Assembly: GCA_937927835.1 (NCBI GenBank)
Contig: CALGJS010000330.1
Location: forward strand, 1 to 38,573
Reading direction: 5' to 3'
DNA: 38,573 nt
Source of the DNA: an uncultured Saprospiraceae bacterium
Lineage (GTDB): Bacteria > Bacteroidota > Bacteroidia > Chitinophagales > Saprospiraceae
In this document: piece by piece, positions 25,497 through 33,914 of the stretch
How the letters are laid out: each line of letters begins with the position of its first letter
Position numbering within the stretch: position 1 is the stretch's first letter
Made by a program: the position numbers and the translations under genes
The notes under the pieces: model-generated
Told to the model about the DNA's origin: nothing
What the model saw: the letters and a program-made list of their open reading frames with translations, nothing else
The model's database searches: none

Positions 25497-27110
25497 ATGA
25501 AAAAGAATGTTCTTTCATTTCCATTTTTTTGGAAAAAACACTTAAGCCTTGGTCTTTTATTGCTAGTCCCAGTTTTATTATTAATTGGTGGCTGTAAGAC
25601 CAAGAAAAAGGTCATGACGGATACCAGCACTGATGACGGAATCATCCGCTTTAACTTTCTACAACTAAATGATGTGTATGAAATAGCACCGCTTGAAAAC
25701 GGTAAAGTCGGAGGTATGGCACGAGTGGCAACCTTACGTAAACAACTCACCAACGAAAATCCAAATACGCTGACCGTCTTAGCAGGTGACTTCCTTTCGC
25801 CTTCTCTAATCGGCACGATCAAGCGAAATGGAAAGCGAATTAAAGGAGCTCAGATGGTCGAAGTTATGAACGCTACAGGAATCGATCTAGTAACTTTTGG
25901 TAACCACGAATTTGATATTAAAGAACAAGAATTGCAAGATCGAATCAACGAGTCTGAATTTACTTGGCTCGGAACGAGTGTCCGACGAATCAATACCAAA
26001 ACTGGAAAAAAATCTAAGTTTTACCAAGAGACAGACTCAACCGTCAACTACGTTCCTGATACTTGGACTTGGGATATTTCGGATGAAGATGGTACTTCTA
26101 TTAAGGTCGGTTTTTTTGGAGCTACCTTGGATATGAATAAGGTCAAGTATGTCGAGTATTTGGATGTAACCAATACTTGCCTTGAAGCAGTACAAACCCT
26201 TTCTATGCAGACAGATGTAGTGATTGGTCTGACGCATTTAAACGTAGCAGAAGATCTTGAATTAGCGGCTAAACTACCACAGGTTCCGCTACTGATGGGT
26301 GGACATGATCACCATCATATCAAGGAAATGGTTGGCAATACGCACGTTTGTAAAGCGGATGCTAATGCTAAAACCGCTTATGTTCATACCTTAATTTATA
26401 ATAAAAATACCCGAAAAACCACCGTTTCTTCTAAGTTGATTGATATCAATGATCAACTCCATTCTGACGAAGAAGTAAAATCAATTGTAGATAAATGGAA
26501 GCGGATTATGGACGACAATTTGACGAAAGTTGTCGACCAACCTTATGCTGAAATTTACTATTCAAAAGTTCCACTCGACGCGCGGGAATCTGTGAATCGT
26601 AGTGAGCAAACCAATGTTGGTAGAATGATTAATGAGGCGATGATAAAAGTTGCAAAACGGGAAGTAGATCTTAGTTTTTTTAATAGTGGTTCGATTAGAA
26701 TTGATGATAAATTACAAGGTGCAATTACCGCAGTCGATGTGTTTAAGATTCTTCCGTTTGGTGGTTCACTAGCGGAAATTGATATAAAAGGTGATCTATT
26801 ATTGAAGGTGCTAGATGAAAGTAAATCTCGTATTGGGCAAGGTGCTTACCTTCAAAGAAAGAAAGTTTTTTATAGCGATAAAAAAGAAGCTTGGATGATC
26901 AACGGTGCTCCGCTAGATCCAGAAAAAGTTTACCACGCTATCACCACAGAATTTCTTTTGATGGGGATTGATTTAAAAACCCTACATGTAAATGATCCAG
27001 GCATTAAAAAGATTTTCCGACCTGATCCAGATGATCGTACCGACTTACGAAATAATGTCAACCTTACTTTTATTGACTACTTAATCAATCTTCCAAGTGA
27101 ACGAGATTAA
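25497..27110 (+). CDS. Lipoprotein 5'-nucleotidase / metallophosphatase (UshA-like)
   Basis: 537 residues from the ATG at 25497; the frame extends back to a TTG at 25473, but the ATG opens MKKNVLSF and a lipoprotein signal with lipobox LIGGC (C33). The calcineurin-like metallophosphatase domain shows LQLNDVYEI, LAGDFLSPS, TFGNHEFD, LTHLN and MGGHDHHH. The first motif has Tyr where UshA has His (NDxH), a variation I associate with this subfamily. The 5'-nucleotidase C-terminal domain (about 350-530) shows NVGRMINEAM, FFNSGSIR and LPFGGSLAEIDIKG. The expected reaction is hydrolysis of nucleoside phosphates or related esters in the periplasm. Its end overlaps the aminotransferase start by 14 bp. 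Confidence 0.92.
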   Translation: MKKNVLSFPFFWKKHLSLGLLLLVPVLLLIGGCKTKKKVMTDTSTDDGIIRFNFLQLNDVYEIAPLENGKVGGMARVATLRKQLTNENPNTLTVLAGDFLSPSLIGTIKRNGKRIKGAQMVEVMNATGIDLVTFGNHEFDIKEQELQDRINESEFTWLGTSVRRINTKTGKKSKFYQETDSTVNYVPDTWTWDISDEDGTSIKVGFFGATLDMNKVKYVEYLDVTNTCLEAVQTLSMQTDVVIGLTHLNVAEDLELAAKLPQVPLLMGGHDHHHIKEMVGNTHVCKADANAKTAYVHTLIYNKNTRKTTVSSKLIDINDQLHSDEEVKSIVDKWKRIMDDNLTKVVDQPYAEIYYSKVPLDARESVNRSEQTNVGRMINEAMIKVAKREVDLSFFNSGSIRIDDKLQGAITAVDVFKILPFGGSLAEIDIKGDLLLKVLDESKSRIGQGAYLQRKKVFYSDKKEAWMINGAPLDPEKVYHAITTEFLLMGIDLKTLHVNDPGIKKIFRPDPDDRTDLRNNVNLTFIDYLINLPSERD

Positions 27111-27933
27111 TGACAATGGCCGAGTAATAAACGCTACAGAAAAGCTCGCAGACAAAGACCATCGTGGTCTTAAATACGGAGATGGCTTATTCGAATCTAT
27201 TCGGATGTTGAACGGTAAAATGCCTTTTCTAACAGATCATCTTCGACGACTTTATCGTGGGATGAAATTTCTTAAAATTGAAAAGCCCAAACATTTTACC
27301 ACTGCTTTTTTCCGTAAGGAAATTAAACGGATTACAGGTAAGGAAAAAAACCTACGCATTCGACTATCTGTCTTTCGAGCACCCGGTAGCCTATACACTC
27401 CTACCAACAATAAATCATCATATCTAATTGAATGCCAATTAATTAAGTCAAATAACTGGAAGTGGTCAAAGAAGGGATTAACCCTAAAAATCTGCCCTAC
27501 GGTTCAACTGCCTATCACTCCTTGGTCGGGACTAAAAACCTCCAACGCCCTACCCTATATTCTGGCTGGACTTTGGAAAAAAGAAGCAGACGTGGATGAT
27601 TGTATCTTACTAAATCAACAAGGATTTGTGGCGGAGGCAAGTAGCTCAAATGTTTTTTATTTTAAAAATAAGATACTCTATACTCCAACGGATAATTCGG
27701 GAGCGATCCTAGGCGTTCTACGAAAACAGATCATAAAATTGGCAAAAGAAAAGGGAATAAAATTGGTTAAAAAGGATATTCTTCCGGAGGAATTATTGGA
27801 AGCAGAGGAGGTGTTTTTGACGAATGCGGTGCAGGGGATTCGATGGGTTAAGTCGCTGGAAAATGTGAGGTTTGGCAATAAAAATATTAAGGTGATTGCT
27901 GAAGGATTTTCTAAAAATTACTTGAAAATATAA
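27097..27933 (+). CDS. Class IV (fold-type IV) PLP aminotransferase
   Basis: 278 residues, starting with GTG at 27097 inside the 3' end of the nucleotidase gene. No in-frame ATG is nearer, and the residues just after (YGDGLFESIRM) are the family's N-terminal signature. PLP lysine K147 lies in LKTSNALPYILAG, followed by DDCILLNQQGFVAEASSSNVF with the conserved Glu and Asn, and a late TPTDNSGAILGVLR. The family includes branched-chain and D-amino-acid aminotransferases and 4-amino-4-deoxychorismate lyase (PabC). The short length and lack of specific motifs do not let me choose between them. The overlap implies co-translation with the nucleotidase, but no shared pathway is evident. Confidence 0.9.
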   Translation: MNEINDNGRVINATEKLADKDHRGLKYGDGLFESIRMLNGKMPFLTDHLRRLYRGMKFLKIEKPKHFTTAFFRKEIKRITGKEKNLRIRLSVFRAPGSLYTPTNNKSSYLIECQLIKSNNWKWSKKGLTLKICPTVQLPITPWSGLKTSNALPYILAGLWKKEADVDDCILLNQQGFVAEASSSNVFYFKNKILYTPTDNSGAILGVLRKQIIKLAKEKGIKLVKKDILPEELLEAEEVFLTNAVQGIRWVKSLENVRFGNKNIKVIAEGFSKNYLKI

Positions 27934-27938
27934 TTAAA

Positions 27939-27979
27939 CATATAGGCCAGATGGGAATACCGCGATAGCGATCGTGAAT
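27939..27979. repeat. Degenerate copy of a dispersed repeat (see 31078-31187)
   Basis: ACATATAGGC, followed after about 12 bases by CCGCGATAG, has the same order and spacing as CCATGTAGGC and TCGCGATAG at 31090-31120. The second arm of the hairpin is not recognisable here. It lies 6 bp after the aminotransferase stop. Confidence 0.35.
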
Positions 27980-28077
27980 TAGGTGTCGTACTTATTTGTT
28001 CATACTTTATTAAAAAATCAATAACGCACTCCAAACGATAATATGATCCCCAAACGCTCCATTTTAAGTCTATTTAA

Positions 28078-28191
28078 ATTCCCATTCTAATTCCCATTCT
28101 AATTCCCATTCTAATTCCCATTCCCATTCCCATTCCCATTCTAATTCTAATTCTAATTCTAATTCTAATTCTAATTCTAATTCTAATTCTC
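28078..28191. repeat. Hexamer tandem repeat, 19 units
   Basis: Nineteen consecutive 6-bp units beginning ATTC. They form three blocks: ATTCCC/ATTCTA alternating three times, ATTCCC four times, then ATTCTA eight times with a final ATTCTC. The array lies between the convergent stops at 27933 and 28211. No unit-length open frame or spacer structure is present, so it is a microsatellite, not a CRISPR. Confidence 0.95.
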
Positions 28192-28210
28192 ACCCCCATA
28201 AGCGTAAAGG

Positions 28211-30199
28211 CTATTTTTCGGTCTTATTTAAAATCATAATACCTTGTTTTAATTCTTTAATCAATTCATTAAATCCAGATCCTTCCTTGGGGAATGAGAT
28301 ATCGGTTGAAAAATACCTTTTTGTCAAATTATCATCAGAATCCATTGCCAGCTGCGTAACAAAAACACTAAATTCTCTTTTTTTACCAGTTGTCATATTA
28401 AAATAGTCGTCAATCTTTGAATCTGCGACTTTTAAATAACTTTCAATTGTATATTTTCCTTTTACCTTATCTTTATAAATACAATTAATAAATTGAATTT
28501 TATTAATTCCATATTTTTTGAATAACATCCAAAAATCAGGATCTAATTCGTGTAGTTTTAGTTTATTTCCTATCAATAAAAACCCCTGAAAGGAAAACTT
28601 ATCTGCATCGATAAATTTGATATAATCATCCAAATCATCTGCCTTAATATCATTCAAATATAAGTAGTTATTGCTATCTGACAATTCACCAACTCGCTTC
28701 TTGAGATCAGTATCATTCCTATCATTTTTAATCAAAACATAATCCGGCCCCTGTTTGATAATACCAATAAGATTATCAAAAACAAGAAGTGTGCTTTCCT
28801 CTAAATCACTGAATATATTTCCAGTAAGAAGTGATTTGGCATAAGTCTTATAGACGATCGAGTCATAAGACAAATATTTTTCCAACCAGATATTCATTTT
28901 ACTCGGGTCAAAGGACAAACTCAAGGCATTAGATAAATAGCATTCGGGTATATCAAGTAGCTTACTGATTTCAAAAAAGAATTGAAATGCTTGTTCATAT
29001 GTTTCAAATTTAGACTCGTCTTCCCAGTAAAATTTTGCTTCAATTCTTGCAAAATCACTTTCATCTAGGCACAAAAGATGATGTCTAAATTTATCAAAAA
29101 ATCCACCGTTAATTCTATTCTTACTACCTTCTCCCAGTCCCTCAGAAAATTCATAGTATTTATCAACTATAAATTTTTCCTTCCATTGATCTACATTAAA
29201 ATAACATAATCTTCTAATTGACTCCATTACATAATATACATAAGTTGGATTTTCAAGATCGTAAACATGATATTTAAATGCACTTTCTAAACATGCTTGA
29301 TAATTATAAGAAGATAGAAAAGCATTTAATTGTTCATATTTAGATTCTTGTTTGATGATTTCTAATGTAGAATTATCGACTATAAAATTCTTGCCCGTTC
29401 CATGTTTATTTTCAAGCCTGGATATTATATTTTTTAAACTTGATATTCTTTTCTCAGAATGTGGGTGTGTTGACTCTTGGACCTTATAGGTATAACCATC
29501 GATCAATAATTCTTTGTTTTCTAATCTTTTAGACAAACTAAATGCATCTAGTAAACCCTCAGAACTATAACCGGACTTGATTAAATATTGAGCAGCTAAT
29601 CTATCCGCATCTAATTCATTTTCTATAGAATATTTACTGATTGCCTTTTCGGAACTAAAAAATATTCGTGGCTCAAAATCCCCTTGAACTTCTTTCACAA
29701 AAGATTCAATATTGTGATTCAATTGATAGTGAGCTAACTCGTGAGAAAGAACCCCAGCAAGACTACTTTCATATTTCATCTCGTTTAGCATTCCGACCGT
29801 TATAAAAATAGCTCCTGATGGAGTCATAAACGCATTTGGATGTCCATCTCTGGTTATGTACACTTTTATATTATCCTTCTTTTCCAATCCAGATGATTTT
29901 TTTAAAACATCCAGAATTTTATTCAAATACTCACTTGCCAGAGGCCAATTATTATAAATTAAACCTTCTTTCAAAAACTGTGAAAAGTTCTGTGCAGCAT
30001 TATTAGAATACCGCATCAATGATCTGTCTGTTATTTCACCTCTATATTCTTTAGGTATACGATTATAAATTCCTTCTCTAAACGTTTCATAAGAAAAAAT
30101 CGAATCTTTAAAACTAGTGTATTTTTTACCGAAATTAACTTGAGACTGACTACTAGCAAGTATCGGGAATAAACAAAAAATTAATATTAATACTCTCAT
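28211..30199 (-). CDS. M48-family metalloprotease, secreted
   Basis: 662 residues from the ATG at 30199, which opens a signal peptide (MRVLILIFCLFPILASSQS). The frame extends to an ATG at 30247, but those 16 residues are polar. The peptidase domain (about 90-270) has the zinc site HELAH (H153, E154, H157) and the third ligand E195 in ENELDADRLA, with D199 conserved. The following 390 residues have no repeat pattern I can name, unlike the TPR tail of BepA-type members. The likely role is periplasmic quality control or turnover of envelope proteins. It is bounded by the hexamer array and appears monocistronic. Confidence 0.9.
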   Translation of the reverse strand: MRVLILIFCLFPILASSQSQVNFGKKYTSFKDSIFSYETFREGIYNRIPKEYRGEITDRSLMRYSNNAAQNFSQFLKEGLIYNNWPLASEYLNKILDVLKKSSGLEKKDNIKVYITRDGHPNAFMTPSGAIFITVGMLNEMKYESSLAGVLSHELAHYQLNHNIESFVKEVQGDFEPRIFFSSEKAISKYSIENELDADRLAAQYLIKSGYSSEGLLDAFSLSKRLENKELLIDGYTYKVQESTHPHSEKRISSLKNIISRLENKHGTGKNFIVDNSTLEIIKQESKYEQLNAFLSSYNYQACLESAFKYHVYDLENPTYVYYVMESIRRLCYFNVDQWKEKFIVDKYYEFSEGLGEGSKNRINGGFFDKFRHHLLCLDESDFARIEAKFYWEDESKFETYEQAFQFFFEISKLLDIPECYLSNALSLSFDPSKMNIWLEKYLSYDSIVYKTYAKSLLTGNIFSDLEESTLLVFDNLIGIIKQGPDYVLIKNDRNDTDLKKRVGELSDSNNYLYLNDIKADDLDDYIKFIDADKFSFQGFLLIGNKLKLHELDPDFWMLFKKYGINKIQFINCIYKDKVKGKYTIESYLKVADSKIDDYFNMTTGKKREFSVFVTQLAMDSDDNLTKRYFSTDISFPKEGSGFNELIKELKQGIMILNKTEK

Positions 30200-30565
30200 T
30201 TTAATTTGTTCACTTTTAAAATTTTTCAACTCATCTAAGTATCTCAATGGACCGACGAGTTAGAAGACCTTTCTCTAAATTTTCATATCTATACGAAAAC
30301 ACATCAACGAACGAGTACCGTTGAACTATCTTAACAGGGCCATCTTAACTTAACAATTAATTTTCATAAAAATAATATTTTTCATTTAGATCGACAAAAA
30401 ATACCACCATGATTTATGATTTTTCTTACATGTCATTTAGTGACCAAGAAGTCCTGATGGTTAGGGAAGGAAATAAATGGAAAGATGGATAAATACAATA
30501 CCTCGTTTCATCCCAAAAAAGTATCACAACCCTCAACCAATTCCCTACTCCCTTGTTTACTCCTC
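30200..30565. other. Intergenic region with one doubtful small ORF
   Basis: 366 bp between divergent genes. An ATG at 30409 opens a 27-codon frame ending at 30492 (MIYDFSYMSFSDQEVLMVRE, then GNKWKDG) that looks faintly protein-like, but nothing else supports it. The rest is AT-rich and presumably contains both promoters. Confidence 0.3.
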
Positions 30566-30982
30566 ATGGAAAATAAACATGAAAAACCCTGGATGGGAAC
30601 CGTCTTAAAACTTGCTGCTATTTACAATATTATCTGGGGATTATGGGTAGGTCTATTCCCGAATCATTTTTTTGAATTAACAGGAATGGCCTTACCGATC
30701 CACCCTACAATTTGGCAAGGCATGGGAATGGTTATCGGCGTTTATGGAATAGGATATTGGTTGGCAAGCTACGCGCCTATCCGACATTGGCCCATCGTCT
30801 TTGTTGGATTTTTAGGTAAAATATTTGGGCCAGCAGGATTTCTACTAAACTATCTTTTAGGTAAACTTCCAGGTGCTTTTGGCTATATGTTATTGACCAA
30901 TGATCTAATTTGGTGGATTCCTTTTGTTGGAATATTATTAGCCGTTCACAAGTCTGGTTGGAAATTAAGGAATAGTGATTAA
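30566..30982 (+). CDS. Small integral membrane protein, function unknown
   Basis: 138 residues from the ATG at 30566 (MENKHEKPWMGTVLKLAA). The frame opens at an ATG at 30485, but the added 27 residues are polar and look non-native. Three to four membrane helices are predicted: LAAIYNIIWGLWVGLFP, GMGMVIGVYGIGYWLASY, IVFVGFLGKIFGPAGFLLN and IWWIPFVGILLAVHK. A small loop GMALPIHPTIWQ follows the first helix. I recognise the general type (NIxWGxWV..FP, GxxxGVYGxGYW) as a conserved small membrane protein without known function. It stands alone between two intergenic regions. Confidence 0.75.
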   Translation: MENKHEKPWMGTVLKLAAIYNIIWGLWVGLFPNHFFELTGMALPIHPTIWQGMGMVIGVYGIGYWLASYAPIRHWPIVFVGFLGKIFGPAGFLLNYLLGKLPGAFGYMLLTNDLIWWIPFVGILLAVHKSGWKLRNSD

Positions 30983-31077
30983 ATAAATTGAGATTCTAGG
31001 CAAAGTATTTTTGAGTCAATTAAATTGATATAATCTTTAAATTTTTCTGTTTGCAAGTTATTCTAGAAAATGATGAT

Positions 31078-31187
31078 GCGTTTTTTTTTACCATGTAGGC
31101 ACATAGAAAAATCGCGATAGAAGAGCCGCGATAGAAGAGCCGCGATAGAAGAGCTATGTGCTCTATATGTTAAAAAAAAATACGATA
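31078..31187. repeat. Large hairpin repeat with three 14-bp tandem units in the loop
   Basis: The left arm (about 31078-31106) and right arm (about 31154-31187) are imperfect inverted copies: T9 with A9, CATGTAGGC with CTATATG, and a perfect core GCACATAG (31099-31106) / CTATGTGC (31154-31161). The loop holds CGCGATAGAAGAGC three times without change (31113-31154). It lies between the convergent stops of the small membrane protein and the kynurenine monooxygenase, so it may serve as a bidirectional terminator. Words in the left arm and the unit recur at 27939-27979, indicating a dispersed element. Confidence 0.75.
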
Positions 31188-31308
31188 AAATACCACAATA
31201 AAAAAGCAATATTTTCACAATCTCTATTTTTTAGAAACAGGAATTAAGGCTTTTAAAAAAACCGTATAACCTCTCGCCCTAGTAACCGTACTTCAATCAA
31301 GATGACAC

Positions 31309-32646
31309 CTACGATAAAGACCGAATCGCTTCCATCACCTTTTCCAAGTCAGGCGTTTCTTCTTTAGCGCAAAGTTCCATTAAAAATTCATCTTGTCGAC
31401 GACCACGCGCCATCGCTTTCGCGTAAGGCAATTGAGGTTGAAAAGTCACTAAAGAATATTTAGAATAATAATCAGAAAATTGGACTTCCAACTGACGTTC
31501 TAAATTACGTTTTTTGATAAAAACTTCATCATTCACCTTGTCTTGCATCTCATAGAAATTATCGAGGGCAAGATCCCCAATCGCTCTAGCATTTTCAATT
31601 CGAGCGGTCTGAAACTCTTTAAAGATCTTTTCCCAATCTCCTTCATTCGCTCCAAGAATATCATCAAAAACTCGAACGTCTTCAAAAGAAGCATTCATCC
31701 CTTGACCATAAAAAGGTACGATGGCGTGAGCCGCATCGCCCATCACTAAAGTACGGCCATAAGCTTGCCAAGGAGCACAACGAATGGTTCCGAGTGTCCC
31801 AGTTGGATTTTTAAAAAAGTCTTCCAAATAATCTGGTGTATGGGGAATCAAGGTTGGGAAAAACTTCTCAAAGAAAGCAGCCACTTTATCTTTCGTGGTC
31901 AAATTATCTAAACCATATTCACCACCATAAGGATGAAACATGGTGACCGTAAAACTTCCATCTAAATTAGGAAGCGCAATAATCATAAACTCATCCCGCG
32001 GCCAAATATGCAAGGCATTTTTTTCAATCCGATAAGAACCATTTGGTCCAGGAGGAATCGTCAACTCTTTATAACCATGTTCTAAAAAAGATTGCTCATA
32101 ATGGAATCGAAGTTTGGTTGTTTGCCCCATCATACTTCGACGAACCGAACTACCCGCTCCATCCGTTCCAATCACCACCGCACCTTCATCCGTAAAACTT
32201 TCGCCATTTTCTAGATTAACCAAATTAGCACTTCCAGCATCCAAATTAACACCATTACATTTATGATTAAACGTAATCGTTACATGATCCATCTTATCTG
32301 CTTCATTGAGCAACGCAATATTTAAACCACTACGCGAAACTGAATTTATATAGTCCGTAGATCGTCCACTATACGGCGAATTGAAACTCTGTCCAGCCAG
32401 GGTATGTATCTGTCTACCTTTCATCGGAATACAATATGCTCGAACAGCATCTGCCAATCCCGCTTGCTCTAAAGCCATCAATCCTCGGCTGGATAGTGCT
32501 AAGTTAATCGACCGTCCAGCTTCTACCCCTTCCTTTCTCATGTCTCCTCGCTTTTCGTACATCTGGACGTTATAGCCTCGTTGTCCTAGTCGAATGGCGA
32601 GTAAGGTTCCACAAAGACCGGCACCGATGATAATTATTTTTTGCAT
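31309..32646 (-). CDS. kmo: Kynurenine 3-monooxygenase
   Basis: 445 residues from the ATG at 32646; the frame extends 15 residues further but the FAD-binding strand begins MQKIIIIGAGLCG. This is an FAD- and NADPH-dependent hydroxylase converting L-kynurenine to 3-hydroxykynurenine in tryptophan breakdown and de novo NAD synthesis. Evidence: GAGLCGTLLA (Rossmann dinucleotide site), AGRSINLALSSRG, GTDGAGSSVR, EHGYKEL, HIWPRDEFMIIALP and LVMGDAAHAIVPFYGQGMN (the second FAD motif), all in family order. The C-terminal helix region is also present (VTFQPQLPYAKAMARGRRQD), so the protein looks complete. No other kynurenine-pathway gene is in the window. Confidence 0.95.
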   Translation of the reverse strand: MQKIIIIGAGLCGTLLAIRLGQRGYNVQMYEKRGDMRKEGVEAGRSINLALSSRGLMALEQAGLADAVRAYCIPMKGRQIHTLAGQSFNSPYSGRSTDYINSVSRSGLNIALLNEADKMDHVTITFNHKCNGVNLDAGSANLVNLENGESFTDEGAVVIGTDGAGSSVRRSMMGQTTKLRFHYEQSFLEHGYKELTIPPGPNGSYRIEKNALHIWPRDEFMIIALPNLDGSFTVTMFHPYGGEYGLDNLTTKDKVAAFFEKFFPTLIPHTPDYLEDFFKNPTGTLGTIRCAPWQAYGRTLVMGDAAHAIVPFYGQGMNASFEDVRVFDDILGANEGDWEKIFKEFQTARIENARAIGDLALDNFYEMQDKVNDEVFIKKRNLERQLEVQFSDYYSKYSLVTFQPQLPYAKAMARGRRQDEFLMELCAKEETPDLEKVMEAIRSLS

Positions 32647-33371
32647 GGTATTTTCTTTTTTTGCTACTTGATTTCTAAAGTATTTTGCCACAAAGTCGCT
32701 AAGGCTCTAAGATTTTTTAAATTCCTTTTAGTAGAGTGTATTTTCTTTTTAGTTATTTATTGATTAGAGACTCTTTCAAATTATGAATGTAAATGTACAA
32801 TAAGTTTTTGTTGGAATATGGATAGAAATCTAAAATTAAAGTCATTTTATATGGATTAAAGAAAGAAAGTACTACTCTATTTTTTGATCCTGTTTTAGGG
32901 TGAAAAAGGGGTCGAATATTTACGGATTTCTGGAATAAAGAATTCATAGTCGTGTGAAAATTTATCAATAATATAGACGGTCTAGAGACCTATTTTTACA
33001 TAGAGCTTTAATATATCCCGGTGAGATTTTGACCATAGATTTGAAAAGTTTATTAAAATATGGTGAACGATGACCTCAAAATATCCAATAAAGAAAATTT
33101 TAACTGAGTAAAATTTTTTATTGGAATAAATTCTGATCAAAATTATTATTCCGATTAATTTATATACGATACTCTACGGGATCTCAGGCTTATAGAGGAC
33201 GGCATAATCAGTTGATTAGATCGAACTCAACTTAGTTATCCTTTTTCTACCAATATTTATCAAGCATTCTAAAAATCTAAAAAAAATTTCTACCTTCTGT
33301 AACCTTTCAACAGTTCATGCGACTATAGGAGTGAAAGGTGGTTTGAACTTTATTTCTCAACTAAACATCAA
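32647..33371. other. Intergenic region, no gene supported
   Basis: 725 bp between divergent genes, strongly A+T rich. A 71-codon antisense frame (32753-32968) has no coding character. Promoters for both neighbours must lie here but no clear TAnnTTTG was found. Confidence 0.5.
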
Positions 33372-33914
33372 ATGTCAAAAACAAAGCAATCCAATTTTTT
33401 AAAGGCTTACGAAAGCTGCCATGAATCGTTGGTCCGATATTGTTCGGCGCTGGCCCATGGGAAGATGGATGCGGAGGACTTGGTGCAGGATGTTCTTTTG
33501 GCGGCTTATGCAAATTTCGATAAAATTAAAAATAAGGATCAATTACTTCATTACCTCCTCAGGGCTGCCCGAAATCGATCGGTCAGTAAATTTCGCAAAC
33601 AGAAATATAAAGCTACCCTATTAGAGAAACACACCGAGCGATTGGTGGCCCAGGAGGTATCTGCAGATACTATTTTAGAAATTCAATTATTGTATAAAAC
33701 CTTAGATCAATTGCCTGAAAAACAAAAAGATGCCTTGATTCTTTTTGAAATAAATGGTTTTAGCATGAAAGAAATTGCCGTGATTCAAGAGAAGTCAGAA
33801 GGAGCAGTAAAGACAAATATTAGTCGAGGACGACAAAAATTAAAAGAGATAATGACGGCAAAAAATGAATGGTTTACTCAAGTTTTCGGAACCATCAAAA
33901 CGATTACCTTATGA
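33372..33914 (+). CDS. ECF sigma factor (sigma-70 family)
   Basis: 180 residues, normal ECF length. Region 2 (about 10-80): ESLVRYCSALAHGKMDAEDLVQ, DVLLAAYANF, and HYLLRAARNRSVSKFRKQK, the promoter-melting and -10-recognition helices. Region 4 (about 105-160): LDQLPEKQKDALILFEINGF, MKEIAVIQEKSEGAVKTNIS, RGRQKLK. It overlaps the next gene by four bases (ATGA), the usual translational coupling of an ECF sigma with its membrane-bound anti-sigma. It is a single-module ECF, unlike the two longer sigma-like proteins in this window. Confidence 0.95.
   Translation: MSKTKQSNFLKAYESCHESLVRYCSALAHGKMDAEDLVQDVLLAAYANFDKIKNKDQLLHYLLRAARNRSVSKFRKQKYKATLLEKHTERLVAQEVSADTILEIQLLYKTLDQLPEKQKDALILFEINGFSMKEIAVIQEKSEGAVKTNISRGRQKLKEIMTAKNEWFTQVFGTIKTITL

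Noticed and set aside
25484-25822. 112-codon minus-strand reading frame
   Set aside because: Antisense to the 5'-nucleotidase lipoprotein signal peptide and first catalytic motifs.
28078-28191. Possible CRISPR array
   Set aside because: Units are 6 bp and contiguous, with no spacers and no cas genes nearby.
30409-30492. 27-codon ORF upstream of the small membrane protein
   Set aside because: Too short to judge; slight protein-like character but no homologous motif or conserved context visible.
32753-32968. 71-codon minus-strand reading frame in the 725-bp intergenic region
   Set aside because: No recognisable motif, biased toward Asn/Lys/Leu/Phe as expected from AT-rich non-coding DNA, and no start signal.
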